Source: Streptomyces guryensis
Lineage (GTDB): Bacteria > Actinomycetota > Actinomycetes > Streptomycetales > Streptomycetaceae
DNA length: 64,000 nt
Direction of reading: 5' to 3'
Assembly (NCBI RefSeq): GCF_021261325.1
Contig: NZ_JAJSBI010000006.1
Span: 62,001 to 126,000, forward strand
The position numbers and the translations under genes were made by a program. Below the pieces are notes generated by a model. The model had not been told where the DNA came from, did no database searches, and was given only the letters and a program-made list of their open reading frames with translations. Below are positions 50,232-61,214 of the stretch, piece by piece; positions within the stretch are counted from its first letter, which is position 1, and each line of letters opens with the position of its first letter.

Positions 50232-50405
50232 TCACCCGAGTCCCTCCGCGGCGACGGTGAGGGCCGAGCGCATGGTTGCCGTCAGCTCGGCCCCAGCCGT
50301 CGCGCGGTCGGGCTCCGCGCCTGCGGTGCGCCAGGCGTAGTGCTCGACGGCCGCGCGCAGGGCCGCGTTGAACATGGCTGCCCGGATCGTGGGCCGCAGC
50401 TGAGA
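50232..50405 (-). pseudogene. TetR C-terminal fragment
   Basis: The reverse strand reads LRPTIRAAMFNAALRAAVEH, YAWRTAGAEPDRATAGAELT, ATMRSALTVAAEGLG and a stop. This is the last helix pair of TetR-family ligand domains. Its N-terminal DNA-binding half is gone; at about 50405 it meets a plus-strand SDR tail. Confidence 0.5.
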
Positions 50406-50415
50406 GCGGCCGCCG

Positions 50416-50498
50416 CGATCGCGTTCCTCGCCCCGGACGCGGCGAGCGACGTGAACGGCGTGATCCTGCCGGTGCACAACAGGTGGGCGGCCGTCTGA
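50416..50498 (+). pseudogene. SDR C-terminal fragment
   Basis: The plus strand reads AIAFLAPDAASDVNGVILPV-HNRWAAV and a stop, the conserved SDR ending (A-x-x-FLA-D-A-S-x-x-x-N-G-x-x-L-x-V-D-G-G). Only about 27 residues remain. It is joined tail-to-tail with a TetR fragment, so a deletion removed both gene bodies. Confidence 0.65.
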
Positions 50499-50513
50499 CG
50501 ACGCCCCGGGCGG

Positions 50514-51212
50514 CTATCCGCCGCGCACGAACTGCTGCGCCAGCCGCCGTCCCACCGCGACGGCGGCGGCATGGCTCTCGATCGGCTTGACCTGCGAGTA
50601 CTTGAAGACGATGTAGGTGACCCCCGATGCCGTGCCGCCGCCGCTCGGGCCAGGGGGGATGCCGAGGCCCTTGGCGGTGGCGTAGGACGCCTCGCCGATG
50701 ACGCCCTCCGGGCCGATGTCACCCACGACCGCGTACTGCACGCGGCCCCGGTACACGACGGCGGCGACCGACCCGCCGCGCACGCCGTCGTCGAGGGGGT
50801 CCCAGACGCGGCTCGCGGCGGGCACGACGATGTACGGGAGGCGTTCGGCGCTCAGGTAGCGCCCGTCCGACTGCTGGTAGGCGGTGGCCTCGGAGAACGA
50901 CGAATCGTTGCGACGGTTGCAGCGCGGTCCGGGCTGTCCGTCGCAGTCGATGTCCATGTCGGCCTTCCAGAAGACGGCGCGCCGGGTGCCGCACACCTCG
51001 ATCGCCGCCGGTGTGCCGGCGTCGCTGCGGAAGCGGCCGCGGGAGACCCGGGTGCAGTCACGCACCCTGGCCAGCAGATCGGCGGCGCGGACGTCGCCCT
51101 CGCGCCAGACCACCGGCTCCACCCGGCCGCGGGCCGCGGCGTCGGACAGCATCGGCGGGGCGAGTAAAGCGGCACCGGCCACGGCCAGGGTCAGCGACTG
51201 GACACGCACCAT
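50514..51212 (-). CDS. Secreted GH75 chitosanase
   Basis: 232 residues. The N-terminal signal peptide (about 1-25: LTLAVAGAALLAPPMLSDAA) is followed by a GH75 catalytic domain. The conserved acidic segment is RRAVFWKADMDIDCDGQPGP, then TAYQQSDGRYLSAERLPYIV, and DIGPEGVIGEASYATAKGLG. It ends YIVFKYSQVKPIESHAAAVA. GH75 enzymes hydrolyse chitosan outside the cell. ATG 51212 follows GAGG. The FN3 lipoprotein on the other side of the gap is divergent. Confidence 0.9.
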   Translation of the reverse strand: MVRVQSLTLAVAGAALLAPPMLSDAAARGRVEPVVWREGDVRAADLLARVRDCTRVSRGRFRSDAGTPAAIEVCGTRRAVFWKADMDIDCDGQPGPRCNRRNDSSFSEATAYQQSDGRYLSAERLPYIVVPAASRVWDPLDDGVRGGSVAAVVYRGRVQYAVVGDIGPEGVIGEASYATAKGLGIPPGPSGGGTASGVTYIVFKYSQVKPIESHAAAVAVGRRLAQQFVRGG

Positions 51213-51676
51213 GAGGAGCCCTTTCCCGAAGGGGCACTGACGGGCAGTCAGCCCGGTCCGGCGCCGTAGCGATCATTGGGCCACCGTAGGCGGACCGGAC
51301 GGCGCACAGCCCCAGGCAGGTCACGGCGTGGCGTGTCTTCGGACGTCCGGCGGGTGGCCGGGCCGCCGGAGCCCCTGTCGGCTCCGGCGGCCCGGCCACC
51401 CGGGTCCGGCGCGGGAACAGCGACGACAGCGGCCCGCACCACCGGCCTGAACTCCCCAACGCTCAGCGAGAGTTCAGCCGTGAGGAGCTTCAGCATACGT
51501 AACCCCGGCGGGGGTCTTTCGTAACTCCGGCCAGCGGTCTCACGCAACTCGGGCGGGCGGTCCCCGACATCGCCGCCAGTGCCGTCGAACCGCACCCCGC
51601 CCCCTTGATGCGATCACATCACTCAGGCCATATTGGTCCGGACCATTGCCGCCGTGTCGTCCGGGGAGGCGGAGCC
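51213..51676. other. Divergent intergenic region with a strong hairpin
   Basis: About 460 bp between the chitosanase and the FN3 lipoprotein genes. Besides the 22-bp-arm hairpin (51352-51401) no gene is recognised on either strand. Confidence 0.5.
51352..51401. terminator. Strong stem-loop in a divergent region
   Basis: A 22-base arm starting GGGTGGCCGGGCC and ending GGAGCC is followed after six bases by its exact complement. It has the look of an intrinsic terminator, yet both neighbouring genes point away from it. It may end an unseen small transcript. Confidence 0.65.
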
Positions 51677-52666
51677 GTGCGTCGCGCCACCGTGCTCGTG
51701 TACCGATCCCTCGCGCTCTGTGCCGCACTGGCCCTGCTCGGCTCCTGCGGTGGGAGCGGCGCCGGGGGCGAGGAGGACGGGCTGCCGTCGGCGCCCGAGG
51801 GAGTGGCCGCGGCGGCCGGCAGTGCGACCAGCGTGCACGTGATGTGGAACGCGGTGTCCGCGAACCCCCGCGTCGGCGTCTACGAGGTGTATCGCGGCAC
51901 CACGAAGGTCGAGGAGGTACCCGGCTCGGAGCACATGGTGGACGTCATCAGGCTCAGGCCGTCCACCTCGTACGTCTTCACCGTCCGGGCGCGGAACACC
52001 GAGTGCCGGCTCGGGCCGCCCGGCCGCCAGGTGCGCGCGACGACTCCGGCGGCCGTGGCGGCGGACGACACGGCCCCTACCCGCCCGGAACATGTGCGCG
52101 GCCGAGCAGTCGGCAGCAGGGCCGTCGAGCTGTCCTGGTCCGCGTCGAGGGACGACCGGGCCGTGGTGTCGTACGACGTCTACCAGGGCACCGCGGAGAT
52201 CCACAGTACGGTCGCAGCACAGACGGCGACCGTCGTCACCGGGCTGCGGCCGGGCACCCGTTACGCCTTCACCATCCGGGCCCGCGACGCCGCCGACAAC
52301 CTCTCGCCTCCCGGCGCCACCGTCCGTCTCCGCACCCCGGGCTCCGACGACGGACGGAACACGGCGCCCACCGCCTTCCGTGCGACGAGTCACCGCGCCG
52401 GCGGGGCGTACTACCTCGACCTTCGCTGGATCCCGCCGCGCAGCGACGGCCTGGTCACGGAGTACCAGATCCGCCTCGACGGCCGGGCGGCCACCTCCCT
52501 GGTGTACGGCGGGGACGCGCCGCGCGGCCGGGCGTCGTACTCCTTCTACGTCGGCCGGGACGCCGGCGTGAGCCACCGCGTGCGGATCCGGGCCAGGCTG
52601 CCCGACGGCACCTGGGGCGGCTTCTCGGTGGAGCGCACGGTGACGACCGGAGCGGTCGGCGACTGA
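51677..52666 (+). CDS. Lipoprotein with three fibronectin type III domains
   Basis: 329 residues. The lipobox LALCAALALLGSC (Cys at about 23) marks an exported lipoprotein. Three FN3 domains follow (about 38-118, 128-212, 222-320), each with the usual W-x-x-x and Y-x-F/V-x-V-x-A core: TSVHVMWNAVSANPRVGVYE, AVELSWSASRDDRAVVSYDV, YLDLRWIPPRSDGLVTEYQI. GTG 51677 is chosen because GGGGAGG lies just upstream and the signal peptide starts there. FN3 arrays often accompany chitin- or cellulose-active enzymes; the divergent GH75 gene fits that. A binding partner is unknown. Confidence 0.85.
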   Translation: MRRATVLVYRSLALCAALALLGSCGGSGAGGEEDGLPSAPEGVAAAAGSATSVHVMWNAVSANPRVGVYEVYRGTTKVEEVPGSEHMVDVIRLRPSTSYVFTVRARNTECRLGPPGRQVRATTPAAVAADDTAPTRPEHVRGRAVGSRAVELSWSASRDDRAVVSYDVYQGTAEIHSTVAAQTATVVTGLRPGTRYAFTIRARDAADNLSPPGATVRLRTPGSDDGRNTAPTAFRATSHRAGGAYYLDLRWIPPRSDGLVTEYQIRLDGRAATSLVYGGDAPRGRASYSFYVGRDAGVSHRVRIRARLPDGTWGGFSVERTVTTGAVGD

Positions 52667-52843
52667 GGGCCATCACGGCCCCGCGGCATGGGCCGGACGG
52701 AGGAATCCATCACCTGCCCGGAGGCGGTCCGCATGCGGGGCGGCCCGTGGGGACGTTGGCTGCCCCTGAGGCAGCACGGACCTTTCCCGACCTTCGGCGG
52801 CGCAAGGGATGTACCGCCAACCGTGCCGTCGGAGGGCAGTCCC

Positions 52844-53410
52844 ATGCGCAACTCTCAGCCAGTCGTTCGCTCCGCACTGACCGCGGCGGCCGCCGCGCTC
52901 CCGCTCGCCCTGGCCGCCGTACCGGCCGCGGCGCAGGGGGCGGGAATCTCGGTGAGTACCAGCGGGTCCACTGTTTCGGTGACCACGAGCGTGTGCTCCA
53001 CGCGCGGCACCAACGGTGCGTTGGGCACCGCTTCGCTGCTCCACAGCAGCCAGTCGCCCCGTCAGATGCCGCTGTCGGGCACCGCCGCCCTGCAGTCGGC
53101 GGCCTGGTCGAACGTGAGCCCCGGCACCTTCACCGTGACGGTCGTCTGCGCGACCGGCGCCACCGCGGGCACCCAGTCCGTCGTCGTCTCAGGCTCCACC
53201 ACTCCTACCGCGACCCCCACCACCACCCCGGCCTCCACCATCTCGGCCACCACCAAGCCCTCGCCCTCGCTCGGCGTCAGGGGCGGGGTCGGTGGCGCCG
53301 TCCAGGACTACGGCCCGCTGACGCTCGGGGTGGGCGCCGCCCTGGTGGGCACGGGCGTCATCGCGACGGGCTGGTACCTGCGTCGGCGTGCCAGGCCGAA
53401 CCGGCTCTGA
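52844..53410 (+). CDS. Exported, C-terminally anchored cell-surface protein
   Basis: 188 residues. The signal peptide (about 1-31) ends ALAAVPAAAQG. A small beta-rich domain with two Cys pairs (TSVCSTRGTNG and VTVVCATGATAG) is followed by a Thr/Pro-rich stalk (TTTPASTISATTKPSPS). A single C-terminal TM (about 160-180, LTLGVGAALVGTGVIATGWY) with an RRRARP tail acts as anchor. There is no sortase motif. The function is unknown. GGAGGG precedes ATG 52844. It is not obviously in an operon. Confidence 0.8.
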   Translation: MRNSQPVVRSALTAAAAALPLALAAVPAAAQGAGISVSTSGSTVSVTTSVCSTRGTNGALGTASLLHSSQSPRQMPLSGTAALQSAAWSNVSPGTFTVTVVCATGATAGTQSVVVSGSTTPTATPTTTPASTISATTKPSPSLGVRGGVGGAVQDYGPLTLGVGAALVGTGVIATGWYLRRRARPNRL

Positions 53411-53438
53411 CGGCGGACGCACGCACGAGCCGCAGAGC

Positions 53439-53990
53439 TCACGCCGGTTCGGAACCGGGCAGCTCGGCGAACTCCTCCAGCGCGTGCGTGAGCCACTGCG
53501 TCCAGAAGGTCTCCAGGTCGATGCCGGCTCGCAGCACCAGGTGCCGCAGCCGGTCCTGGGGAGCGTCCCGGCCGGGCGGGAAGTCGCGCTTCTCGATCTC
53601 CTGGTACTCGGCCAACTGCAGCCGGTGCAGGTCGAGATGGCGGCGCAGGTCGTCCGCCAGACCCGCGGTGCCCACCACGGCCGCCGCGCGCAACCGCAGC
53701 AGCAACACATCGCGGTGCGGTTTGGGGTCCTGGGACGCGGCGGTCCAGCGGGCCAGTTCGGCGCTGCCCGCGGGCAGGACTTCATAGCTCTTCTTCTGCC
53801 CGCGGGCCGGCTGCTCGGCCGGCAGCGCCCGGATGTGGCCGTCCGCCTCCAGCCTTCCCAGCTCGCGATAGATCTGCTGATGGGTCGCCGACCAGAAGTA
53901 GCCGATCGACTTGTCGAACCGGCGGGTCAGCTCCAGCCCCGAGGACGGCTTTTCGAGCAGGGCGGTGAGGATCGCGTGCGGGAGTGACAT
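53439..53990 (-). CDS. PadR-family transcriptional regulator
   Basis: 183 residues. The N-terminal winged helix (1-85) is HAILTALLEKPSSGLELTRR, FDKSIGYFWSATHQQIYREL, GRLEADGHIRALPAEQ, followed by the PadR C-terminal helices (about 90-180: TAASQDPKPHRDVLLLRLRA, LHRLQLAEYQEIEKRDF). PadR proteins repress genes of phenolic or fatty compounds and bind small palindromes. It is the second gene of the fadH operon (31 bp behind the fadH stop). The perfect palindrome upstream of fadH is its likely operator. Confidence 0.88.
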   Translation of the reverse strand: MSLPHAILTALLEKPSSGLELTRRFDKSIGYFWSATHQQIYRELGRLEADGHIRALPAEQPARGQKKSYEVLPAGSAELARWTAASQDPKPHRDVLLLRLRAAAVVGTAGLADDLRRHLDLHRLQLAEYQEIEKRDFPPGRDAPQDRLRHLVLRAGIDLETFWTQWLTHALEEFAELPGSEPA

Positions 53991-54021
53991 GGAGTCATCC
54001 TAGGGACGGCCGCGCGGCCTG

Positions 54022-56151
<2,130 letters not shown>

Positions 56152-56153
56152 TC

Positions 56154-57314
56154 ATGAGCCCCGAAGACACCGAGGTGATCGAGCTCGCGCAGGAGCTGAT
56201 CCGCCGCCCGAGCCGGGCCGGGATCGACGACTACGAGCCCGTCCTCGCCGTCCTCCAGGACTGGCTCGACGCCCGCGACCTGCCATGTCGGCGCCTCTAC
56301 GACGACGCGGGCCGACCGATCGCCTTGCTGGTGGAGGTCGCGGGCGGCCGGCCGGGGCCGTGGTGGGCACTGGATGCCTGCGTGGACACCGCCCCGTACG
56401 GCGACGAGGACGCCTGGTCGTTTCGGCCGGACTGCGGGGACGTCGTGGACGGGTGGCTGCGGGGGCGGGGAGCAGCCGACTCCAAGTTGGCGGCCGCGAT
56501 GTTCTGCCGGATCGCGGCCGAGCTGCGCGCCGGTGCGGACGACCTGCACGGCGGGCTCGCGGTGCTGCTGGACGCCGACGAGCACACCGGCGGGTTCGGC
56601 GGGGCCCGGGCCTATCTCGCGGACGCGGACGCGGTGCGCCCGGCGGGGGCGATGATCGGTTATCCCGGCCCGGACGAGGTGGTGGTCGGCGGGCGGGGGC
56701 TGTGGCGGGCCACGATCGCGGTGCGCGCGGAGTCGGGACACTCCGGGTCGAGGCGCGCGGCGCTCGGCGCCGTCTCCCGGGCGGCGCGGCTGGTACGACT
56801 GCTGGAGGAGGCCGAACTCCCGGGCGCCGAAGGCGGGTTCCCACTGCCGCCGAAACTGACGGTGACCTCCTGCCACGGCGGCGAGGGCTTCTCCGTGATT
56901 CCCGGCCTGTGCGAGCTGGGCGTCGACATCCGCACCACCCCGATCTTCGACGCCCGCGCGGCGGAGAACCTGGTCCGCACGGCGGCGGCCGAACTCGACC
57001 GGCGGCTGCCCGGCCCGGCCCCGACCGCGATCACCCAGGTGGCCTGCTGGCCGGCGTACCGCCTGGCAGAGGACGAGCAGCCCGCCGCCGCACTGCTGGA
57101 GGCCGCCGCCGGAGAGGGCCTCACGGTCCGACCGAAGACCGCGGGTCCCTCGAACATCGGCAACCTACTCGCAGCCCAGGGCATCCCGGCCACAGCGGGC
57201 TTCGGCGTGCGCTACGAGGGGCTGCACGGCGTGGACGAACGCGCCTGCCTGGCGGACCTGCCCACAATCCACACCGTCTACATGCAGGCCCTGCTGCGCC
57301 TCCTGGCGCCCTGA
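56154..57314 (+). CDS. M20-family metallopeptidase
   Basis: 386 residues. The zinc-peptidase motifs are WWALDACVDTAPYGDE (the D-x-V-x-T position), RGRGAADSKLAAAMFCRIAA (G-A-x-D-x-K-G) and LLDADEHTGGFGGA (D-E-x-x-G). A small dimerisation domain follows (AVRAESGHSGSRRAALGAVS). It removes N-acyl or N-terminal groups from amino acids or short peptides in the cytoplasm. ATG 56154 is preceded only weakly by a ribosome site. It shares the palindromic promoter with fadH. A repeated intergenic element follows the stop. Confidence 0.88.
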   Translation: MSPEDTEVIELAQELIRRPSRAGIDDYEPVLAVLQDWLDARDLPCRRLYDDAGRPIALLVEVAGGRPGPWWALDACVDTAPYGDEDAWSFRPDCGDVVDGWLRGRGAADSKLAAAMFCRIAAELRAGADDLHGGLAVLLDADEHTGGFGGARAYLADADAVRPAGAMIGYPGPDEVVVGGRGLWRATIAVRAESGHSGSRRAALGAVSRAARLVRLLEEAELPGAEGGFPLPPKLTVTSCHGGEGFSVIPGLCELGVDIRTTPIFDARAAENLVRTAAAELDRRLPGPAPTAITQVACWPAYRLAEDEQPAAALLEAAAGEGLTVRPKTAGPSNIGNLLAAQGIPATAGFGVRYEGLHGVDERACLADLPTIHTVYMQALLRLLAP

Positions 57315-57365
57315 AGGGACGCGGGGAACTGCGCGACCGGCCACGACGGCGCCGCAGCCGATCGT
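57315..57365 (+). repeat. Interspersed Streptomyces intergenic repeat
   Basis: AGGGACGCGGGGAACTGCGC and the following GACCGGCCACGACGGCGCCG match a short sequence that recurs between genes throughout Streptomyces genomes. It lies after the M20 stop and before the end of the converging gene at 57400. Recognition is from memory of the family, not from a search. Confidence 0.6.
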
Positions 57366-57399
57366 CAACCCATCCCGCCGAACCCAGCGGAGCGCTTCC

Positions 57400-57768
57400 T
57401 CAGCGGGTTTCGAGCCGCACATGCAACTCCCGCTCCTGATCCCCGGAGGCCGAGGAAAGGTCCCGCACCGCGAACAGCGAGTCCAGCGTGGTGCGCAACC
57501 GCTCGATGGCCCAGTAGCCACCCTGCGCATCGGCCTCCACGGAGGACGAGAGCCGCGCGGGAGGTGGGCACTCATGCGCATCGGTCACCTCGAACGTACC
57601 GAGCCACACCATCGGCCGGCTCTCATGGAGCTGCTGCGGCACCTCCTCGGGCCCCCGGTCGGACTCGAAGCACGCACACAGGGTGTCGAACACGATCCGG
57701 GCGTCCTCCTTGCTGCATCCGCTGATCTCGAGGGATACGGGCTCCTCGTGCGGTCGCACACGGTCCAT
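57400..57768 (-). CDS. Hypothetical protein (122 residues)
   Basis: 122 residues, soluble. It begins MDRVRPHEEPVSLEISGCSK, with DARIVFDTLCACFESDRGPE and VWLGTFEVTDAHECPPPARL, and ends in LRTTLDSLFAVRDLSSASGD. No family was recognised. The Cys-containing pair and the beta/alpha pattern suggest a small single-domain protein. AGGAG lies upstream of ATG 57768. It is convergent with the M20 peptidase and lies between it and a secreted-protein gene on the same strand. Confidence 0.6.
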   Translation of the reverse strand: MDRVRPHEEPVSLEISGCSKEDARIVFDTLCACFESDRGPEEVPQQLHESRPMVWLGTFEVTDAHECPPPARLSSSVEADAQGGYWAIERLRTTLDSLFAVRDLSSASGDQERELHVRLETR

Positions 57769-57872
57769 CGTGATCGCTCCTCTCGTGGCGGTGGCGCGGC
57801 GCCACGGGTTCCCCGCGAACCACGCCACATCCCCAGAAAAGCACCACAGCACGGACCGGACCAGCGAGAGGG

Positions 57873-58748
57873 TCAGCTCCGTGTGAAGCGGTACGTCTTG
57901 CTGTCCGTCAGAACGCAGAAGCCCGGCGACACGACGATCACGCGCAGGGTGCCGTCGCGGCGGTCGTAGTCGATGCCCTCGACCTCGAAGGTGCCCGAGC
58001 AGGAGCTGCGCAGCGGGAGCTGCCGCAGGGCGGTGACATGGCCGGAGACGTCCGACGTGCCGTTCGGCCGGGCGGACAGGTCGACCTGGAGGAGCGGCTT
58101 GGTGACGCCGAACAGCGTGCCCGCCGGGTCGTCGGAGGAGCACAGCAACGTGGTCGGGCCGGAGAAGTCGCAGCCCTGTACGTCGCGTACGGCGTGGTCC
58201 AGGTTGACGGTGGAGGCCTGCGGGAGGTTCGCCGAGGGCGAGGTGCTCGCGTTGACGCCCGGGGTCGGGAACACCAGGAAGCGGCTCATGGTGCCGTACT
58301 CGCCGGCCAGCATCCACTGTCCGTCGGGCGAGATCGCGACCCAGGAGTTGTTGAGTGCCTCGCCGGAGCTGAGCGTGTGGACGTACTCCGACCAGGCGCC
58401 GCCCGGTGCCTGTACACGGAACATCTTCGCGTTGCCCGAGTCCGCCTGGTAGGGCTCGACGTAGTAGCCGTTGTAGGAGGCGTCGGGGTCGCCGACGTGG
58501 TTCCAGCCGCGGCTGGAGACACCGGCGGGGATCGTGCCGATGCCGGTGTACCGGTTGGGGCTGTCGGCCGGGACCTCGACGGAGGCCAGGCCCTGGCTCT
58601 CGGTCAGCGGATCGGCGCGGTCCGAGCCCACTTCCGTCCAGGCGTCGGCCGCCGAGGCGGGCGGAGCGGCGGACAGGACGGCGGCGGCCGCAAGGGCGAG
58701 GGTGGCGGTGAGGGCCGCGTGACAACGTTGCCGGGCGCGCAGGGGCAT
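57873..58748 (-). CDS. Secreted protein, beta-propeller-like
   Basis: 291 residues. The signal peptide (1-33) ends AAPPASA-A. The mature part has repeated WVAISPDGQWMLAGEYGTMS, TTLLCSSDDPAGTLFGVTKP and IDYDRRDGTLRVIVVSPGFC segments, which look like propeller blades. It has three or four cysteines that could form disulfides. No catalytic motif was recognised; the role outside the cell is unknown. GAGGAG precedes ATG 58748. It is divergent from the SpoIIE phosphatase gene. Confidence 0.75.
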   Translation of the reverse strand: MPLRARQRCHAALTATLALAAAAVLSAAPPASAADAWTEVGSDRADPLTESQGLASVEVPADSPNRYTGIGTIPAGVSSRGWNHVGDPDASYNGYYVEPYQADSGNAKMFRVQAPGGAWSEYVHTLSSGEALNNSWVAISPDGQWMLAGEYGTMSRFLVFPTPGVNASTSPSANLPQASTVNLDHAVRDVQGCDFSGPTTLLCSSDDPAGTLFGVTKPLLQVDLSARPNGTSDVSGHVTALRQLPLRSSCSGTFEVEGIDYDRRDGTLRVIVVSPGFCVLTDSKTYRFTRS

Positions 58749-58909
58749 GGGGGGCTCCTCGATGGGGGCGGGCGTGCTCGGCGGACAGTCTGGCCCGGTG
58801 ATGTAGGCATGTACAGACCAAATCGGTAACGGGGGCTGTCGGCTCGGTGACGTTCCGTACCGGGTACTGTCGTCACGGCTCCGGGGGACGGCGCCCACCG
58901 TGTTGAGGG

Positions 58910-61087
58910 ATGGTGGAGGTGGGCGACGGGGTCGTCACAGGGACGGTTGAGCGCGGTAGAACTTGGGGAGTCGGCACGGGGGACGGCGTGCCGCGCGAGC
59001 GGGCGAAGGCGGTGCGTGGAATGAGTGCACCTGGGTTTCCGGTGGCCGAGGGCGAGGGGTCGGTACGGCCGAGCGGGCTGCTCGACGTGCTGGGGGTGGC
59101 CTCGGTGGTCCTGGACGCCGAGGGACACATCGTGCTGTGGAGCCCGCAGGCCGAGGAGCTGTTCGGCTATCCGGCGCAGGAGGCCCTCGGGGAGTACGCG
59201 GCCCGGATCATGGTGCACGAGCAGCATCTCGACCTGGTGGTCAAACTGTTCGCCGATGTCATGGTCACCGGTCAGAGCTGGGCCGGGGCCTTCCCCATAC
59301 GGCGCAAGGACGGCAGCACGCGCCTGGTGGAGTTCCGCAACATGCGGCTGCTGGACGACCACGGCGACGTCTACGCGCTGGGGCTGTGCGCCGACCGGTC
59401 GACCGTACGGCGGCTGGAGCGGGACGTGGCGCTGTCCACCCGGATGATCGCGCAGTCCCCCATCGGGCTGGCCGTCCTGGACACCGATCTGCGGTACGTG
59501 TCGGTCAATCCGGCCCTCGAGCGGCTCAACGGGATCTCCGCGGAGGACCACATCGGCCGGTCGATCGGTGACGTCCTGCCGCATCTCGACGTCGCGGCCA
59601 TCGAGGGCGCGGCACGTCATGTGCTGGAGACAGGGCATCCCCTCGTCGACCAGAAGGCGACCGGCCGGACCCCGGCCGAACCGGACGAGGAGCGCGCCTG
59701 GTCGCTCTCCCTGTACCGGCTGGAGGACGCCGTCGGGACCGTGCTGGGCGTGGCCGGTTCGGTCGTGGACATCACCGAGCAGCACCGGGCGAGCGTCGAG
59801 GCGGAGGCCGCGCGCCGGCGACTACAGGTCATCGCGGACGCCTCCGCCCGTATCGGCACGACCCTGGAGCTGGACCGCACCGCCCGCGAACTGGCCGACG
59901 TCGCCGTCCCCGAGCTCGCCGACATCGCCGCCGTGGACCTGCTGGAGGCCGTGGTGGCGGGCAGACGCAGCAGCCTCGGCCCCGAGGAGCCGGCGGTGAT
60001 CCGGGCCCTCGCCGTGCAGGCGGACGGTGCTCCCGAGGCGCTGCGGGCGGCCGACCCGCCCGGGCGGGTGACCCGGTACGGCCCCGACCGCCTGGTCACC
60101 GAGTGCGTACGCACCGCCCGGCCGGTGATGGTGCCGCAGGTCGAGGCCGCGGACCTGCCGCGCATAGCGCGCTCGCCCGAGGCGGCGGAGCTGCTGGCCG
60201 ACGCGGGCGTCCACTCGTACCTGGCGGTGCCGCTGATCGCCCGCGGTGAGGTGCTCGGCGCCCTCGACCTCAAGCGCACGCACAACCCGCGGCCGTTCAG
60301 CGAGGACGACCTGTTGCTCGCCCGCGAGCTGGCGTCCCGCGCGGCCGTGCAGATCGACAACGCCCGCTGGTACCAGAACGCCCGCGACACCGCCCTCACC
60401 CTGCAGCGCAGCCTGCTGCCCAGCCACCCGCCGGTGACCGGCGGCCTCGAGGTCGCCTCCCGCTACCAGCCCGCGGGAGCCACCAGCGAGGTCGGCGGCG
60501 ACTGGTTCGACGTGATTCCGCTGGACGGCGGCAAGACGGCGCTGGTGGTGGGCGATGTGATGGGCAGCGGCATCAACGCGGCGGCGACCATGGGGCGGCT
60601 GCGCACCGCGACCAACACCCTGGCTTCCCTGGACCTGGATCCGGCCCGGCTCCTGGAACACCTCGACAAGATCACCGAGGGCCTGGACCACTCGATCGCC
60701 ACCTGCGTGTACGCCGTGCACGACCCGCGGTTGCGTCAGTGCCGGATAGCCAACGCCGGGCATCTGCCGCCGGCCCGGCTGCGGCCCGGGCATCCCCCGG
60801 AGCTGCTGGAACTGCCCACGGGCGTACCGCTGGGCGTGGGCGGGGTCGCCTTCTCCACCACGACGGTCGACCTGGAGCCCGGCGACCGCCTGGTGTTCTA
60901 CACCGACGGACTGGTCGAGACCCGGCAGCATCCCCTCGACGAGCGCCTGGACGCCCTCTTGTCCCTCCTCGAAGGCCCCGACCGCCCACTGGAGGAGGTC
61001 TGCGACCTCCTGCTGCGCACCCTGCACCAGCCCGACAACTCCGACGACGTGGCGCTCCTCATCGCGCGGGTGCAGAAGCCGAGCTGA
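58910..61087 (+). CDS. PAS-PAS-GAF-SpoIIE (PP2C) phosphatase
   Basis: 725 residues. Two PAS domains (about 50-165 and 175-290: VVLDAEGHIVLWSPQAEELF and LAVLDTDLRYVSVNPALERL) sense signals. A GAF domain follows (about 310-480: LAVPLIARGEVLGALDLKRT). The SpoIIE/PP2C domain (about 500-720) has VASRYQPAGATSEVGGDWFD, LVVGDVMGSGINAAATMGRL, FYTDGLVETRQHPLDERLD and DDVALLIARV, with Mg-binding aspartates. Such proteins dephosphorylate anti-anti-sigma factors and so control sigma factors. The start is uncertain: ATG 59021 (MSAPGFPVAEGE) is the alternative. It has no TM segment. Confidence 0.88.
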   Translation: MVEVGDGVVTGTVERGRTWGVGTGDGVPRERAKAVRGMSAPGFPVAEGEGSVRPSGLLDVLGVASVVLDAEGHIVLWSPQAEELFGYPAQEALGEYAARIMVHEQHLDLVVKLFADVMVTGQSWAGAFPIRRKDGSTRLVEFRNMRLLDDHGDVYALGLCADRSTVRRLERDVALSTRMIAQSPIGLAVLDTDLRYVSVNPALERLNGISAEDHIGRSIGDVLPHLDVAAIEGAARHVLETGHPLVDQKATGRTPAEPDEERAWSLSLYRLEDAVGTVLGVAGSVVDITEQHRASVEAEAARRRLQVIADASARIGTTLELDRTARELADVAVPELADIAAVDLLEAVVAGRRSSLGPEEPAVIRALAVQADGAPEALRAADPPGRVTRYGPDRLVTECVRTARPVMVPQVEAADLPRIARSPEAAELLADAGVHSYLAVPLIARGEVLGALDLKRTHNPRPFSEDDLLLARELASRAAVQIDNARWYQNARDTALTLQRSLLPSHPPVTGGLEVASRYQPAGATSEVGGDWFDVIPLDGGKTALVVGDVMGSGINAAATMGRLRTATNTLASLDLDPARLLEHLDKITEGLDHSIATCVYAVHDPRLRQCRIANAGHLPPARLRPGHPPELLELPTGVPLGVGGVAFSTTTVDLEPGDRLVFYTDGLVETRQHPLDERLDALLSLLEGPDRPLEEVCDLLLRTLHQPDNSDDVALLIARVQKPS

Positions 61088-61214
61088 TCGTCGGTACGGC
61101 TGGGCGGGGCTCTCACAGCAACTGATTACGGGTTCCTTATCGTCCGCATTCGACAATCACAGCAAGGCATGGCACGCAGATGCCGCCTGCCGTGGCCGAT
61201 GGGAGCGAGCCGTG

